From contig NZ_CP071501.1 in NCBI RefSeq assembly GCF_017354985.1, positions 3,263,001 to 3,327,000 on the forward strand: a stretch of 64,000 nt of DNA, given 5' to 3'. The translations under genes and the position numbers were made by a program. This DNA is from Shewanella cyperi (GTDB lineage Bacteria > Pseudomonadota > Gammaproteobacteria > Enterobacterales > Shewanellaceae). This document shows, in pieces, positions 17,393 through 26,105 of this stretch. Under the pieces are notes generated by a model. That model saw nothing but the letters and a program-made list of their open reading frames with translations. It did no database searches and had not been told where the DNA came from. Position 1 is the stretch's first letter; every line of letters starts with the position of its first letter.

Positions 17393-18706
17393 CTAATCCA
17401 GAATGTAAAAGGCTTCCAACTTGTTGGCTTCTTCAACCATCTCGCGGCCCCGTGCCAATGCCTCTTCGTGGCTGTCTTCTCCCGGGTAAACCAGGGTGGG
17501 CGTCACGAAAATTACCAGTTCAGTTTTGTCATCCTTGAAATTGCGGGATTTGAACAGCTCTCCCAGGATGGGGATATCACCGAGGAAAGGGAACTTGTTG
17601 ACCGCCTTGGACATTTCGCTGTTCACCAGTCCGGAAATGACCATGGTTTGTTTGTTCTTTACGTTGATGACAGATTCGGTACGGCGGGTCAGGAAACCCG
17701 GTGCGTCATTGATCATGATGGAGGGATCGATGGCGCTGACTTCTGCAACAACCTTGCTGAGGATATTGCCCTTTGAATCCACCTCAGGCTCAATGTCCAG
17801 TTTGATCCCATATTCCTTGTACTCAATATCCACAGCGCCGACACCGCTGACACTGGGAATGGGTATTTCACCACCGGCAAGGAAACTGGCACTCTCACCG
17901 CTACGGGTCGTCAGGTTAGGTTCGGCCAACATGCGGGCATCGCCCTTTTCCGCCAGCAGCTGGATCTGCGAGCCTATTCCCGACACCACCCCCAGATAGC
18001 TCCAGCCACGGGTATCAAGCACGCCAATGGATTCGGATATGGCCTCACTGATAGCGCCTGAATACTGCCCCGGTGAAGTAACACTGAAAATGGGATTAGA
18101 GGTAAATGCCTTGGCCATACCAAACGACGGGCCCGACATGCTGGCATCCCAGCGAATACCTATATTGTTGAGTGTGGTTTTGTTGAATTCGACAATCTTG
18201 ACTTCCATTTTCACCATGGGCGAAAGGTAATCGCTGTATTTCACATATTTCACCAGCGACATCACGTTGTCGGCCTTCTCGAACACCTTTTCCAAGACCT
18301 CTTTATGGGCTATTTCTGCCTCACCGTGAACGACGATAATGCCATCTGACTCGGACACTTCCAGTGAGGGAAATTCAGAAAGCATACGCTTAACCGTGGC
18401 CAATTTGGTTTGCGAAATATCCCTGGTGACTACGACGCTGAGCTTGATAAGCAAGCCATCCTTTTGCCACAACTGAATGTCCGATTGCCCTTCCCCCTGG
18501 CCAATCAACAGCACATTCTTTTCATCAACCACTTTGGCGTTCAGTACGCTGGGGTTCCCCACAACGACACGCTCAACATCTTTGGCTTTATACAGTTCAA
18601 CTGCACCAACATATAATTTGAGTTCTTTATTATTGTGAGCACCGGCGACATTGATAACACCGATGAACAATGCAAATGTGACCATTAAAAATCTAAACAT
18701 CTTCAT
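17393..18706 (-). CDS. rcpA: RcpA/CpaC outer-membrane secretin
   Basis: A signal peptide (MKMFRFLMVTFALFIGVINVAGA) is followed by a pilus-formation N-terminal domain (about residues 28-100, VERVVVGNPSVLNAKVVDE), a BON-like segment (about 105-165) and a secretin core. The core has the typical ending GLVNSEMSKAVNKFPFLGDI, then PILGELFKS and TELVIFVTPTLV. In Tad systems this protein forms the outer-membrane pore through which Flp pili emerge. It overlaps the upstream rcpC stop by 4 nt. No RcpB/CpaD partner gene is present. Confidence 0.9.
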   Translation of the reverse strand: MKMFRFLMVTFALFIGVINVAGAHNNKELKLYVGAVELYKAKDVERVVVGNPSVLNAKVVDEKNVLLIGQGEGQSDIQLWQKDGLLIKLSVVVTRDISQTKLATVKRMLSEFPSLEVSESDGIIVVHGEAEIAHKEVLEKVFEKADNVMSLVKYVKYSDYLSPMVKMEVKIVEFNKTTLNNIGIRWDASMSGPSFGMAKAFTSNPIFSVTSPGQYSGAISEAISESIGVLDTRGWSYLGVVSGIGSQIQLLAEKGDARMLAEPNLTTRSGESASFLAGGEIPIPSVSGVGAVDIEYKEYGIKLDIEPEVDSKGNILSKVVAEVSAIDPSIMINDAPGFLTRRTESVINVKNKQTMVISGLVNSEMSKAVNKFPFLGDIPILGELFKSRNFKDDKTELVIFVTPTLVYPGEDSHEEALARGREMVEEANKLEAFYILD

Positions 18707-19599
18707 AATGCCGTCTTATTCTCAACCTGGGTTAACTGTTCCATTTTTGCTTTTGGCAAGGCATATTCCTGAATGCTGGTAGTGATACCACTGCCTCCGG
18801 TAATAAACTCGACCTGATGCCGGCCGGTCTCTATTGCGCTGCCGAATATTTGGTCGCTGAACATTGTGGTGAGGGCAACCGAGGCCTCTTCCTTTTTATT
18901 TCTCAACAGGGTAATGAATTTCCCCTTGGAACGTGCCAGCGAGACCCGCATTGAATCTTCTACGCTCAATGCCAGCGTGACAGTGCTGTATGAATCAGGA
19001 TTGTCATATAAGGTATCGACCAACTCGGGATGCACGGCAATGCTGCGCTTGCCTGTGGCCAGCACCTGCGCGCGCTCTATCAACAATTCCATTTTGGTTT
19101 TCTCGGACTCGTCCTCACCGACCTTGTATGCCAGGTACAAATCCACCATATCGGAAGGGATCAACATGCCGGCCGTAGAGTTCACTTCGTCTATGTCTAT
19201 GGTGACCGCACGCTGACCTTCCAAAAGCAAATCGGAAAACTGCTTGGTACGGCTGCCCGGTAAATAGGCGGAAACCAGGGGTCTGCCGGCCTCAATGTCG
19301 GTCAGCAGCATTTGTCCGGCCACCTCGCCAAATTGCGCTGGATAGACGGCATCGGTAGGAACAATATCTTCCGGTACACTGCGTACCGACATATTGGATT
19401 CCCCAATAGTCTCGCCTTTACTCAGGTTTCGGACCGGCACAACAATATCAACAGATTTTTTGTTGGTATTAAAAAGCTCGGTTCTCAGCTCCTGTTCTTT
19501 CACTATGAAATAATTTTTGGTAGCCCATGCGGCTACCCCACCCAATACCAGAGCAATTATTAATAGCACCCAGTTAAAGTCGATGCCTCTCAGCTGCAT
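18703..19599 (-). CDS. rcpC: RcpC/CpaB periplasmic assembly protein
   Basis: An N-terminal membrane anchor (WVLLIIALVLGGVAAWATKNY) is followed by a SAF-type domain (about residues 48-112, VPVRNLSKGETIGESNM). Next is the RcpC/CpaB core (GQRAVTIDIDEVNSTAGMLI; DMVDLYLAYKV). Family members gate or stabilise the secretin from the periplasmic side. The order rcpC-rcpA-tadA is the usual Tad arrangement. The gene starts 17 nt after the small Flp-like gene. Confidence 0.88.
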   Translation of the reverse strand: MQLRGIDFNWVLLIIALVLGGVAAWATKNYFIVKEQELRTELFNTNKKSVDIVVPVRNLSKGETIGESNMSVRSVPEDIVPTDAVYPAQFGEVAGQMLLTDIEAGRPLVSAYLPGSRTKQFSDLLLEGQRAVTIDIDEVNSTAGMLIPSDMVDLYLAYKVGEDESEKTKMELLIERAQVLATGKRSIAVHPELVDTLYDNPDSYSTVTLALSVEDSMRVSLARSKGKFITLLRNKKEEASVALTTMFSDQIFGSAIETGRHQVEFITGGSGITTSIQEYALPKAKMEQLTQVENKTAL

Positions 19600-19616
19600 T
19601 TTTGATTACTTCCTTT

Positions 19617-19796
19617 TCATAGTGGTAAATCAGGCAAGGACTTGGTATAGGCAAATGCGGTATACCAATCCCTGAGTGCCTGTACACAAATTTCCATCAC
19701 GTTCTGATCGTCTTTAATTGGTGTGAGCAATGCGGCAATCAAGGCACCGCACACAATCAAATATTCAACGCTCGCTTGACCTGTGGCACTTCGCAA
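19617..19796 (-). CDS. 59-residue Flp-like pilin or pseudopilin
   Basis: A TTG start at 19796 lies 9 nt after GGAAGGA. It encodes LRSATGQASVEYLIVCGALI, then AALLTPIKDD and a short polar tail. The pattern TG|QASVEY matches the Flp cleavage consensus G|xxxxEY exactly, with Glu at +5 and Tyr at +6, followed by a hydrophobic helix. It fills the gap between two operon genes, with the upstream stop 2 nt before it and rcpC 17 nt after it. Its 59 codons put it below common gene-calling cutoffs. It may be a minor pilin (TadF-like or Flp-like). Confidence 0.75.
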   Translation of the reverse strand: MRSATGQASVEYLIVCGALIAALLTPIKDDQNVMEICVQALRDWYTAFAYTKSLPDLPL

Positions 19797-19798
19797 AA

Positions 19799-20479
19799 TC
19801 AGATTCCTTCCGACATTTCGTTGGAAACTATATGAGTCTTGCCATTGTGACTGCTCAGGCTAATGTCGAGATAATTATTGTTTTGAGCCATGCGAAGTAC
19901 GGCTTTATTGGCACTGACCTCAAATATTCCCACGACTTCTGACCAGCCTCGACTGGTGTAATAATTACGGTAATAGTGATAATTTTCAGAGACCTTGCGA
20001 TCGCTGAGTAATATCACAGTTCGGCCGCGTTTAAATAAGTCAGCCGATGAAATATCGGATATTACTAGCGTGTCGGACAGCGTAGGGTATTTGATCCCGG
20101 TGCTTCGCGAATATTCATCCGGCGACATGACTTTGGATACGGCGACATATATCAAGGTAGAGTCAAACTGCGCTTTGAATCTCGCGGTAAACAGGTAGGG
20201 AGGTTGCCAACTGTTAATGACGTAATCCCCGTTGAACTCCTGCTCATTAAATTTTTCACTACGGGGTTTCCAGCGGGACACGTAAAATTGTTTAAGTTCC
20301 CCCATACTGCCACTGTCGGTAACAGCCCAAGTCTTCATGGGCAAGGCAGAAAAGCTCATATTGTCTGCAACAATTTCCACTTTGGCATGTTCAGGAAAAT
20401 CCATTTCCGGCCATACATCCCCAGCCCATGCCCCGCCCATAGTGAGGCTTGCCCAAACAAGCAGACAATTTCTGATCAT
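19799..20479 (-). CDS. Exported protein of unknown function in the Tad operon, 226 aa
   Basis: The ATG at 20479 overlaps the preceding stop (ATGA) behind GGAAGGA and begins a signal peptide (MIRNCLLVWASLTMGGAWA). The mature protein is about 207 residues, rich in aromatic residues and serine, with a C-terminal motif (YHYYRNYYTSRGWSEVVGIF) that looks like a small beta domain. Repeated 'GW' and strand-like segments hint at a periplasmic binding role. I recognise no family. Its place between pseudopilin genes implies a role in pilus assembly. Confidence 0.75.
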   Translation of the reverse strand: MIRNCLLVWASLTMGGAWAGDVWPEMDFPEHAKVEIVADNMSFSALPMKTWAVTDSGSMGELKQFYVSRWKPRSEKFNEQEFNGDYVINSWQPPYLFTARFKAQFDSTLIYVAVSKVMSPDEYSRSTGIKYPTLSDTLVISDISSADLFKRGRTVILLSDRKVSENYHYYRNYYTSRGWSEVVGIFEVSANKAVLRMAQNNNYLDISLSSHNGKTHIVSNEMSEGI

Positions 20480-21345
20480 TTTCCTTCCGCTCCGCAGTTG
20501 GGACTGCCATAGGTGCACAACCGATTGGGCGGCAGTACTTCTACGTCTACATGGCCCAATTTCAGATTGTTCGTACCGAGCTCTTTTCCAAACGGAATAA
20601 TTGCCAAGAGATTTTGCGCCGCCCTTATAATACCGACGTCAGCATATTTAAAAGGAACCAAACGCTCGGTAAGGTTCTTCGCATGTTTTGGACCTCCGGC
20701 ATTCCAGCCGGTAGACAACAATGCACTGTGACCTGTGAAAGTCAGGTTCAAATCCTTGAATTCATCCATATAGAAGGGCTCGATAGCGGCACTGACTTCG
20801 GCACTGTAGAAACTGTTCTTGTCCAACTTAAAACCCAGGTTTCCCAAAGCGTTCACGGCAGCTTCCACCGTGCTACCCCAGGCGCCGGGTACCCGGGTAC
20901 CCGTAACCTTGCGACTAATCCGATCAAGCGTGCTTTGGTCATCTGGCGTGTCATTCACCGACTTGAACATGATCTGTTGGCCTTCTCCTTGCTGCATCAC
21001 GTGTTTCAGCAGTGGATGCACCTTGTCGTTCCAACTCCATTGGTTTTGATATCGACTTGTAATCACCTCCCCATTGCGCTGCAGGAAGCGCCAGGGCACT
21101 TCAGCAAATAAGGTTTCATCGGCTTTGCTGGCGTAACTGAAAGCCCCCCCCGGAAACGCAGTCGGTGCAGCGGTGCGCCAGACTGTTCTCTCCCACGCCG
21201 CATATTGGGCAGCTTCAGTGGTGAGGTGCCTGGTTTCAGACAGCTTATGCATCAGTGGTAATAGCAATAACAGCGGAATAACCACAAATGCCAGCGCAAC
21301 CAAAGTTTCTACCATGGCCTGACCTTTTTGCTCATCCATGTTCAT
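20476..21345 (-). CDS. TadE/TadF-like pseudopilin, 289 aa
   Basis: The leader MNMDEQKG is followed by QAMVETLVALAFVVIPLLLL, a class III prepilin signal (G|xxxxE, Glu at +5) plus one membrane helix. The periplasmic part of about 250 residues ends with two cysteines (NRLCTYGSPNCGAEG). It starts inside the stop codon of the TadG-like gene (ATGA) and overlaps the next gene in the same way, so the three are translated in series. It is likely a minor pseudopilin of the pilus tip or base. Confidence 0.8.
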   Translation of the reverse strand: MNMDEQKGQAMVETLVALAFVVIPLLLLLPLMHKLSETRHLTTEAAQYAAWERTVWRTAAPTAFPGGAFSYASKADETLFAEVPWRFLQRNGEVITSRYQNQWSWNDKVHPLLKHVMQQGEGQQIMFKSVNDTPDDQSTLDRISRKVTGTRVPGAWGSTVEAAVNALGNLGFKLDKNSFYSAEVSAAIEPFYMDEFKDLNLTFTGHSALLSTGWNAGGPKHAKNLTERLVPFKYADVGIIRAAQNLLAIIPFGKELGTNNLKLGHVDVEVLPPNRLCTYGSPNCGAEGK

Positions 21346-22715
21346 AACACCTTGGTCAAGGCAAGCACTTCTGATTTCACCCTGTTTGAGGGCTCAGCCA
21401 ATCTGGCTTGCCAGAAGGGATTATAGAAATTGCCATACTCGTGGCGGCGATCTCGCCGCAACCAGGCGGTTAAATCCCTGGGGCGCGAATAATAGGCGTT
21501 GGCCGAGGCCAATGCTGTCATTCTATCGGCAAGCATTTCTTCATTGATGGCAGGATCGGTATTGTCGTGACCTACCTGCAATCTGGGAGTTGTCTTGACC
21601 TTGTTCCTGGGTTTCGAGACCACCACGGTAATATTTCGGGTTTGACTCTTGCTGTCGCCGTCCCTATCGAGGGCAAAAAACGGTTGTACTCCGTCATAAC
21701 CACCACGGGTTTCCTGATAGCGTGCGGCAAGCCTGGTTGCTCTGGGATTTTTTCTGCGGCTTTGTCCCCAATATTGACGATTATTGATACGGTTCATATT
21801 GGCTCTGTCATCCGAGCGCGTGCCCCCCCAGCCCAAGGGCACTTCACCGCCGCGCCATCTGCATCTGAACCCGTGGCAGTTGTAATGTTGAAACCAAAAG
21901 CTCAAGGTATGTGCCGATGTCCAGGACTCGGCCTTGTTGCGGCCATTGCTGACCAAGTCGCTGCCACCCGCTTTTTGGGTTGTCAGCCGTAAAGGAAAAA
22001 GCGTCCATGTCCAAGGGCGATCCAATCTGTAATTCATGCCCTTGGTGAAGTTGTCCCGCGACTTACCCACCACAGCGATATAATCGTTATATTGGGTGCC
22101 ATCGCGGATGTCGCTTCTGCTGAAACGTTTTTGAAAGTTAAACCAGATATCGGCTACATCCCGTCCCAGAAATATATTCTGCGCCGTGTCCAACCTTGCG
22201 TCGGGATCGTTGGCTGTCACCACTTCCCGGGCCGAAATAGGGCCACTGACTACGCCGGCGTAATGCACAGCTTGCTGGGCAAAGGACAAGGCATACAGCA
22301 TGGCATTTTCGACATAAACCAAGCCCTCGAAAAAAGGTTGTGCACCTTGATTGATGTACTCAACCGCCCTGGCAATGGCGTTAACCACTTGACCGACGTA
22401 GGGAATTGAGCACAGGGCGTCACAGGCGTTGTCGGCAAACACATCTGCCATGTTGAACCAGGCAGACAAGCCCACCAATTGGGCCACGGCTACCTGATTG
22501 GCAACCGATGCCCTATTGGTATAAGCCTTGAAATTCATATCCCTGGCGACCATGTTGGCAAGGGATTGGGCTGTGTTGTCGGCTGTATACTGGAGTTTGG
22601 TTGTTTGATGATTCAACTGAGCGGCATTGAAACCAAACAGCAACACCATCATTGAAAACGTCATCAATATCAGAGACAGCACCATGGCCTGTCCCCGTTG
22701 GCAAGAAAACACCAT
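21342..22715 (-). CDS. TadG-like protein, 457 aa
   Basis: A short leader ending RG is followed by QAMVLSLILMTFSMMVLLFG, the pseudopilin-like N-terminus of TadG proteins. The +5 position is Leu rather than Glu, so it may not be cleaved or methylated like the others. A long periplasmic region follows with two cysteines close together (NACDALCSIPY) and a Trp/Arg-rich middle (WTLFPLRLTTQKAGG). No von Willebrand motif is visible, although TadG proteins often have one. It follows the second Flp pilin after 48 nt. Confidence 0.78.
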   Translation of the reverse strand: MVFSCQRGQAMVLSLILMTFSMMVLLFGFNAAQLNHQTTKLQYTADNTAQSLANMVARDMNFKAYTNRASVANQVAVAQLVGLSAWFNMADVFADNACDALCSIPYVGQVVNAIARAVEYINQGAQPFFEGLVYVENAMLYALSFAQQAVHYAGVVSGPISAREVVTANDPDARLDTAQNIFLGRDVADIWFNFQKRFSRSDIRDGTQYNDYIAVVGKSRDNFTKGMNYRLDRPWTWTLFPLRLTTQKAGGSDLVSNGRNKAESWTSAHTLSFWFQHYNCHGFRCRWRGGEVPLGWGGTRSDDRANMNRINNRQYWGQSRRKNPRATRLAARYQETRGGYDGVQPFFALDRDGDSKSQTRNITVVVSKPRNKVKTTPRLQVGHDNTDPAINEEMLADRMTALASANAYYSRPRDLTAWLRRDRRHEYGNFYNPFWQARLAEPSNRVKSEVLALTKVL

Positions 22716-22763
22716 CCCTGTCTATCCCCTGCATCAATCCCTTGATACTAAAGCAGTTAAAAC

Positions 22764-23063
22764 TTAATCCTGAGTCGCACCACCACCACCGGTACTGCTT
22801 CCGCCGGCGCTGCTATTGGCGCCCTTATCGTAACTGCCCAGGTTGTAATCCTTGTTGGCCACGCCGGCACCTGCGGACGCCGAGCTCTGCGCGGCACCAA
22901 TATTACCCGATGCACTTTGACCGGACATTTCAGCTGATAGCCCAGCTACCTGATTGCGGATGGTTTTTCCGAAAAAGCTGTATACACCTATGGCTGCAAC
23001 GGCAATCAGTGCAACTATGATGATATATTCGGTCATGCCTTGGCCGCGAACTCTGCTTTTCAT
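22764..23063 (-). CDS. flp: Flp-type pilin 2
   Basis: The sequence MKSRVRGQGMTEYIIIVALI has the Flp signal RG|QGMTEY with Glu at +5 and Tyr at +6, then a single hydrophobic helix. Its first 50 residues are almost identical to pilin 1, while the tail differs (Ser/Gly/Ala-rich, ending STGGGGATQD) and is 8 residues longer. The two genes are tandem duplicates separated by 60 nt that carry a hairpin. Flp pilins form the type IVc pilus fibre used for attachment and biofilm. Confidence 0.9.
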   Translation of the reverse strand: MKSRVRGQGMTEYIIIVALIAVAAIGVYSFFGKTIRNQVAGLSAEMSGQSASGNIGAAQSSASAGAGVANKDYNLGSYDKGANSSAGGSSTGGGGATQD

Positions 23064-23087
23064 AGCGATTTCCCTATCAATTGATAA

Positions 23088-23111
23088 TAAAGGGAGAATG
23101 TTCTCCCTTTA
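23088..23111 (-). repeat. Intercistronic hairpin between the two pilin genes
   Basis: TAAAGGGAGAA and TTCTCCCTTTA form an 11-bp inverted repeat around TG; the likely real loop is 6 nt. It sits 13 nt past the stop of pilin 1 and before pilin 2. It may act as a partial terminator or RNase barrier that raises pilin 1 mRNA relative to the rest of the operon. Confidence 0.65.
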
Positions 23112-23123
23112 ACAGTCACCGAA

Positions 23124-23399
23124 TTACTTAGTACCAGCAGCCGAAGAGTTGGCAGCCTTATCGTATGAGCCCAGGTTATAGTCTTTGTTGGCCACAGCTG
23201 CACCGTCACCAGCAGCCTTGCCTGCCGCTTCAATATTGGTGGATGCACTGGTTCCGGACATTTCTGCCGACAGACCGGCAACCTGGTTGCGGATCGTTTT
23301 ACCAAAGAAGCTATAAACACCTATGGCAGCAACGGCAATAAGCGCCACGATAATAATATATTCGGTCATACCCTGACCACGGATTTTACGTTGGAACAT
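23124..23399 (-). CDS. flp: Flp-type pilin 1, first gene of the Tad operon
   Basis: The ATG at 23399 follows AAGGAG. The leader MFQRKIRG is followed by QGMTEY and one hydrophobic helix, then an Ala/Ser/Asn-rich tail (VANKDYNLGSYDKAANSS) shared in part with pilin 2. The mature protein is about 84 residues, a little longer than classical Flp pilins of about 50-60. As the promoter-proximal gene with a hairpin after it, it is likely the main pilin. Confidence 0.92.
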   Translation of the reverse strand: MFQRKIRGQGMTEYIIIVALIAVAAIGVYSFFGKTIRNQVAGLSAEMSGTSASTNIEAAGKAAGDGAAVANKDYNLGSYDKAANSSAAGTK

Positions 23400-23440
23400 A
23401 GTTTCACTCCTTGAAGCAATTAGAATAAAAATTCGGCAAA

Positions 23441-23469
23441 ATTATCACCGTAATCAAAGCGCAGCTCAA
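23441..23469 (-). promoter_or_regulatory. Sigma-70-like promoter for the Tad operon
   Basis: On the minus strand, TTGAGC (23464-23469) and GATAAT (23441-23446) are separated by exactly 17 nt. Transcription would start near 23434, giving a 35-nt leader to the pilin ATG. Both hexamers match the consensus at 4-5 of 6 positions. Confidence 0.6.
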
Positions 23470-23890
23470 TAAGCCTCTTGGGTGTATTAATTACCCGAAG
23501 ACCACTACTTTATGACTAATGCTTTAGGCTAATACAAAGAAAAAAGAACTACCCCCAAAAAGCCGCAATTAACCCACAAGATTAATTTCGGTTAACTTTG
23601 GCTCAAGAATAACAATCCCCCATACGGTTACCACAAGATTATCTCGCCATAAATAGATTACTTTTTAGCCAAAAAAGTTAATGCTTTTGCCATTAATGTC
23701 GTGGATAGCAGTTAATGTATAGGTCGGTTCCAGCGTTTTTCGCTAAATATTCCAGGCAAGCATAAAAATCAGGCTGATTTTTTACTTAATTTCGAGTGGT
23801 GAATATTTAATTCGACATTTCACAACATAACGATTATGAGCAATACCATGATGTATTTGGCGTCTATGTGGCTTATGACCAAAAATAATA
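23470..23890. other. Long AT-rich upstream region of the Tad operon
   Basis: These 421 bases hold no gene. The plus-strand hexamer TTAATG recurs at 23678-23683, 23693-23698 and 23712-23717, and related GTTAAC/ATTAAC words occur nearer the promoter (about 23565-23600). They may be sites for an activator or silencer of the pilus genes; this is inference only. Confidence 0.35.
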
Positions 23891-23891
23891 A

Positions 23892-23913
23892 GGCCAGCCC
23901 ATGTAGGCTGGCC
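23892..23913 (-). terminator. Terminator of the M24 peptidase gene
   Basis: GGCCAGCC and GGCTGGCC form a perfect 8-bp stem around a 6-nt loop, followed on the minus strand by a T-rich tail (TTATTATTTTT). It lies 33 nt past the stop at 23947. Confidence 0.8.
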
Positions 23914-23946
23914 AGGTACAGATGAAGATTACCGATTTAAGTTAAT

Positions 23947-25161
23947 TCAGGCATTAAGGCCGAAAGGATCGTCTATGGAGTGGGAGGGCTGGGTAAACCA
24001 GCGTGGACCTTCCTGTGTCATATAGAAGTGATCTTCCAGACGCACACCGAACTCCCCCGGTACGCACAGCATGGGCTCATTGGAGAAACACATGCCCTCG
24101 GCGAGCGGGGTCTGGTCGTTGGCCACCAGATAGGGCCATTCGTGGATATCCAGGCCTATGCCGTGACCGGTTCTGTGTGGCAGTCCGGGCACAGCGTAAC
24201 CCGGGCCAAAGCCGGCCGCCTCAAGCACACTGCGGGCGGCCTTGTCGACGCTGCCGCAGGGACGGCCCAATTGCGCGGCTTCAAAGGCGGCGGCCTGGGC
24301 CTGCTTTTCCAACTCCCACAACTGACGCTGACGGGGGCTGGGCTCGCCGAACACATAGGTGCGGGTGATGTCCGCGTTATAGCCCTGCAGCTTGCAGCCC
24401 GTGTCTATCAGCACTGTGTCCCCTTGTTGCAGACACTTGGGATTTTTGACCCCGTGTGGATAGGCCGTGTCCTCGCCAAACAGCACTATGCAGAAACTGG
24501 ATCCCGCGGCGCCAACCTTGCGATGGGCGGCATCGATAAAGGCTTCCACCTCGGTGACACAGATGCCTTCGCGCAATATGGAGGCGGCGGCCCTGTGCAC
24601 CGCCAGCGTCATGTCCTTGGCCCGCTGCATCAGTGCCAGCTCCGCGGCTGATTTTTGCATCCGGCACCCTGCGGTAACGGCCTTGCCACTGACCAGCTCC
24701 AGCTCGGGACAGACCTGACGAATACCGTCGCTGATAAAAAAGGCCGCCGACTCATCCATACCGACCCGGCCTTTGCCATAGCCGAGGCGCTTGAGCAGGT
24801 CACCGAAAAGGGCGTAGGGACTCTCATCTTCATGCCAGGTGTTGACCTCACCCTTGATGGTCATATAGCCCTTGAGGGTGTCCAGCTCGAAGGCCGGCGC
24901 TATGTATTCCAGCGGCCCCTCGGCGGGAATAACAGCGCCGACCATGCGCTCACTGGGATACCAGCGGGTGCCGGTAAAATAGTAGAGGTTACTGCCGGCA
25001 TTGATGTACAGGGCATCGAGGCCCTGGGCCCGCAGCAGGCTCTGAGCCTTGGCAATCCTGGCCGCAAATTCCTCTGCCGTAATCGGCATGGTGCCCGCCG
25101 TCATCTCGCTCAATGTTGCCAGTGCTTCATCCTGGGTCTTGCCACCCACACCTATGGTCAT
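23947..25161 (-). CDS. M24 family metallopeptidase (Xaa-Pro dipeptidase/aminopeptidase type), 404 aa
   Basis: The ATG at 25161 follows AAGGGGC; an upstream in-frame start adds an implausible leader. Residues about 20-170 form a creatinase-type N-domain and the rest a pita-bread fold. The five metal ligands are visible: Asp in VLIDTGCKL, Asp in NADITRTYVFG, His in HRTGHGIGLDIHEWP, and Glu in FSNEPMLCVPG and VRLEDHF. Enzymes of this family remove residues next to proline from peptides in the cytosol. No signal peptide is present. Exact substrate choice (PepQ-like or other) cannot be told from sequence alone. Confidence 0.88.
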   Translation of the reverse strand: MTIGVGGKTQDEALATLSEMTAGTMPITAEEFAARIAKAQSLLRAQGLDALYINAGSNLYYFTGTRWYPSERMVGAVIPAEGPLEYIAPAFELDTLKGYMTIKGEVNTWHEDESPYALFGDLLKRLGYGKGRVGMDESAAFFISDGIRQVCPELELVSGKAVTAGCRMQKSAAELALMQRAKDMTLAVHRAAASILREGICVTEVEAFIDAAHRKVGAAGSSFCIVLFGEDTAYPHGVKNPKCLQQGDTVLIDTGCKLQGYNADITRTYVFGEPSPRQRQLWELEKQAQAAAFEAAQLGRPCGSVDKAARSVLEAAGFGPGYAVPGLPHRTGHGIGLDIHEWPYLVANDQTPLAEGMCFSNEPMLCVPGEFGVRLEDHFYMTQEGPRWFTQPSHSIDDPFGLNA

Positions 25162-25253
25162 AATTTTGCCCCTTACAGCCGGAAATGGTCCACACGCAAA
25201 GGTGAATAAAATATACAAAGACTAAGCAATGCGCAAGCACACCCGGCATGTCT

Positions 25254-25281
25254 TTGATCCACGGTCGTCAACCACTATGCT
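25254..25281 (+). promoter_or_regulatory. Possible promoter for the solute-binding-like gene
   Basis: TTGATC (25254-25259) and TATGCT (25276-25281) are spaced by 16 nt and lie 35 nt upstream of the ATG at 25317. This is a moderate match only. Confidence 0.35.
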
Positions 25282-25316
25282 TATGCCTGATAAACTAACG
25301 ATCTTTGGAATTATGC

Positions 25317-26099
25317 ATGCCAAAACTCCTGCTTTTGCTGTTGTGCCTGCTCAGCTGTGCCCCTCGGGCCGCAGAGGTCAAGGTTGCGGCCGGAGTCTTT
25401 ATCGACATTATCACTGAGCAAGGCGATGGTCCCTATCAGCAATTGCTGCACAAGGCCGCTGCTGAGGCCGGTATTTCACTGGATGAAAGGGTCTATCCCC
25501 TCAGCCGGGCGGTGCGGATCTTCGGCAGCGGCGAAGCCCTGGCCATTTATGGCATGACGGAGGCCGTGCTGCGTTCAACTCCGGCGGAGAAAATCCTGAC
25601 CAGCTATCCCTTGGGGGTGTATCGCCTGCACCTGTTTACCCCCAAGGGCAAACCCAGGATCAGCAGTTACTCCCAGTTGCGGGGCCTATTGGTGGGTGGG
25701 GTGCTGGGTTATGAGGATTATTACCGGGAGCTGACGTCCCAAGGCATAAAACTGGAATTTGTCGCCGACGAGCGCCATCAACTGAAGCGGTTACAACTCG
25801 GGCGGGTGGATGCAGTGGTAGGTTTTCTGCCGGATTGGCTGGATAAGCTCGACCAGCTGGAGTACGACCCGGCCTTTGCCGTCCTGGAGGGCTATGACTA
25901 CATGACAGTCTGGGCCAATGATGAGGGCCGGCACTTTGTCGACACCATTTCACCTGTGCTGTGCCAAATGCATGCCCGGGGCGATTATCGGGACATATTG
26001 GGGCAACGCTTTATGACCTTTGATTACCAGCCATCCAAAGTCTATGAATGGCAGCCACCGCAAGGCGGCTGCCATTTGACCCAAGTCGGATCCGATTGA
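25317..26099 (+). CDS. Periplasmic solute-binding-like protein (SBP family 3 type), 260 aa
   Basis: The ATG at 25317 begins a signal peptide (MPKLLLLLLCLLSCAPRAA); a TTG at 25305 lacks a ribosome site. The rest follows the family 3 binding-protein layout of two lobes (DGPYQQLLHKAAAEAGISLD; LRGLLVGGVLGYEDYYREL; LKRLQLGRVDAVVGFLPDWL). No permease or ATPase is adjacent, so it may be one of the many stand-alone Shewanella proteins with this fold, of unknown ligand. The last codons contain a perfect 10-bp inverted repeat (AATGGCAGCC at 26047-26056, partner at 26067-26076) that may form a 3'-end hairpin inside the gene. Confidence 0.8.
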   Translation: MPKLLLLLLCLLSCAPRAAEVKVAAGVFIDIITEQGDGPYQQLLHKAAAEAGISLDERVYPLSRAVRIFGSGEALAIYGMTEAVLRSTPAEKILTSYPLGVYRLHLFTPKGKPRISSYSQLRGLLVGGVLGYEDYYRELTSQGIKLEFVADERHQLKRLQLGRVDAVVGFLPDWLDKLDQLEYDPAFAVLEGYDYMTVWANDEGRHFVDTISPVLCQMHARGDYRDILGQRFMTFDYQPSKVYEWQPPQGGCHLTQVGSD

Positions 26100-26105
26100 A
26101 TTAAC

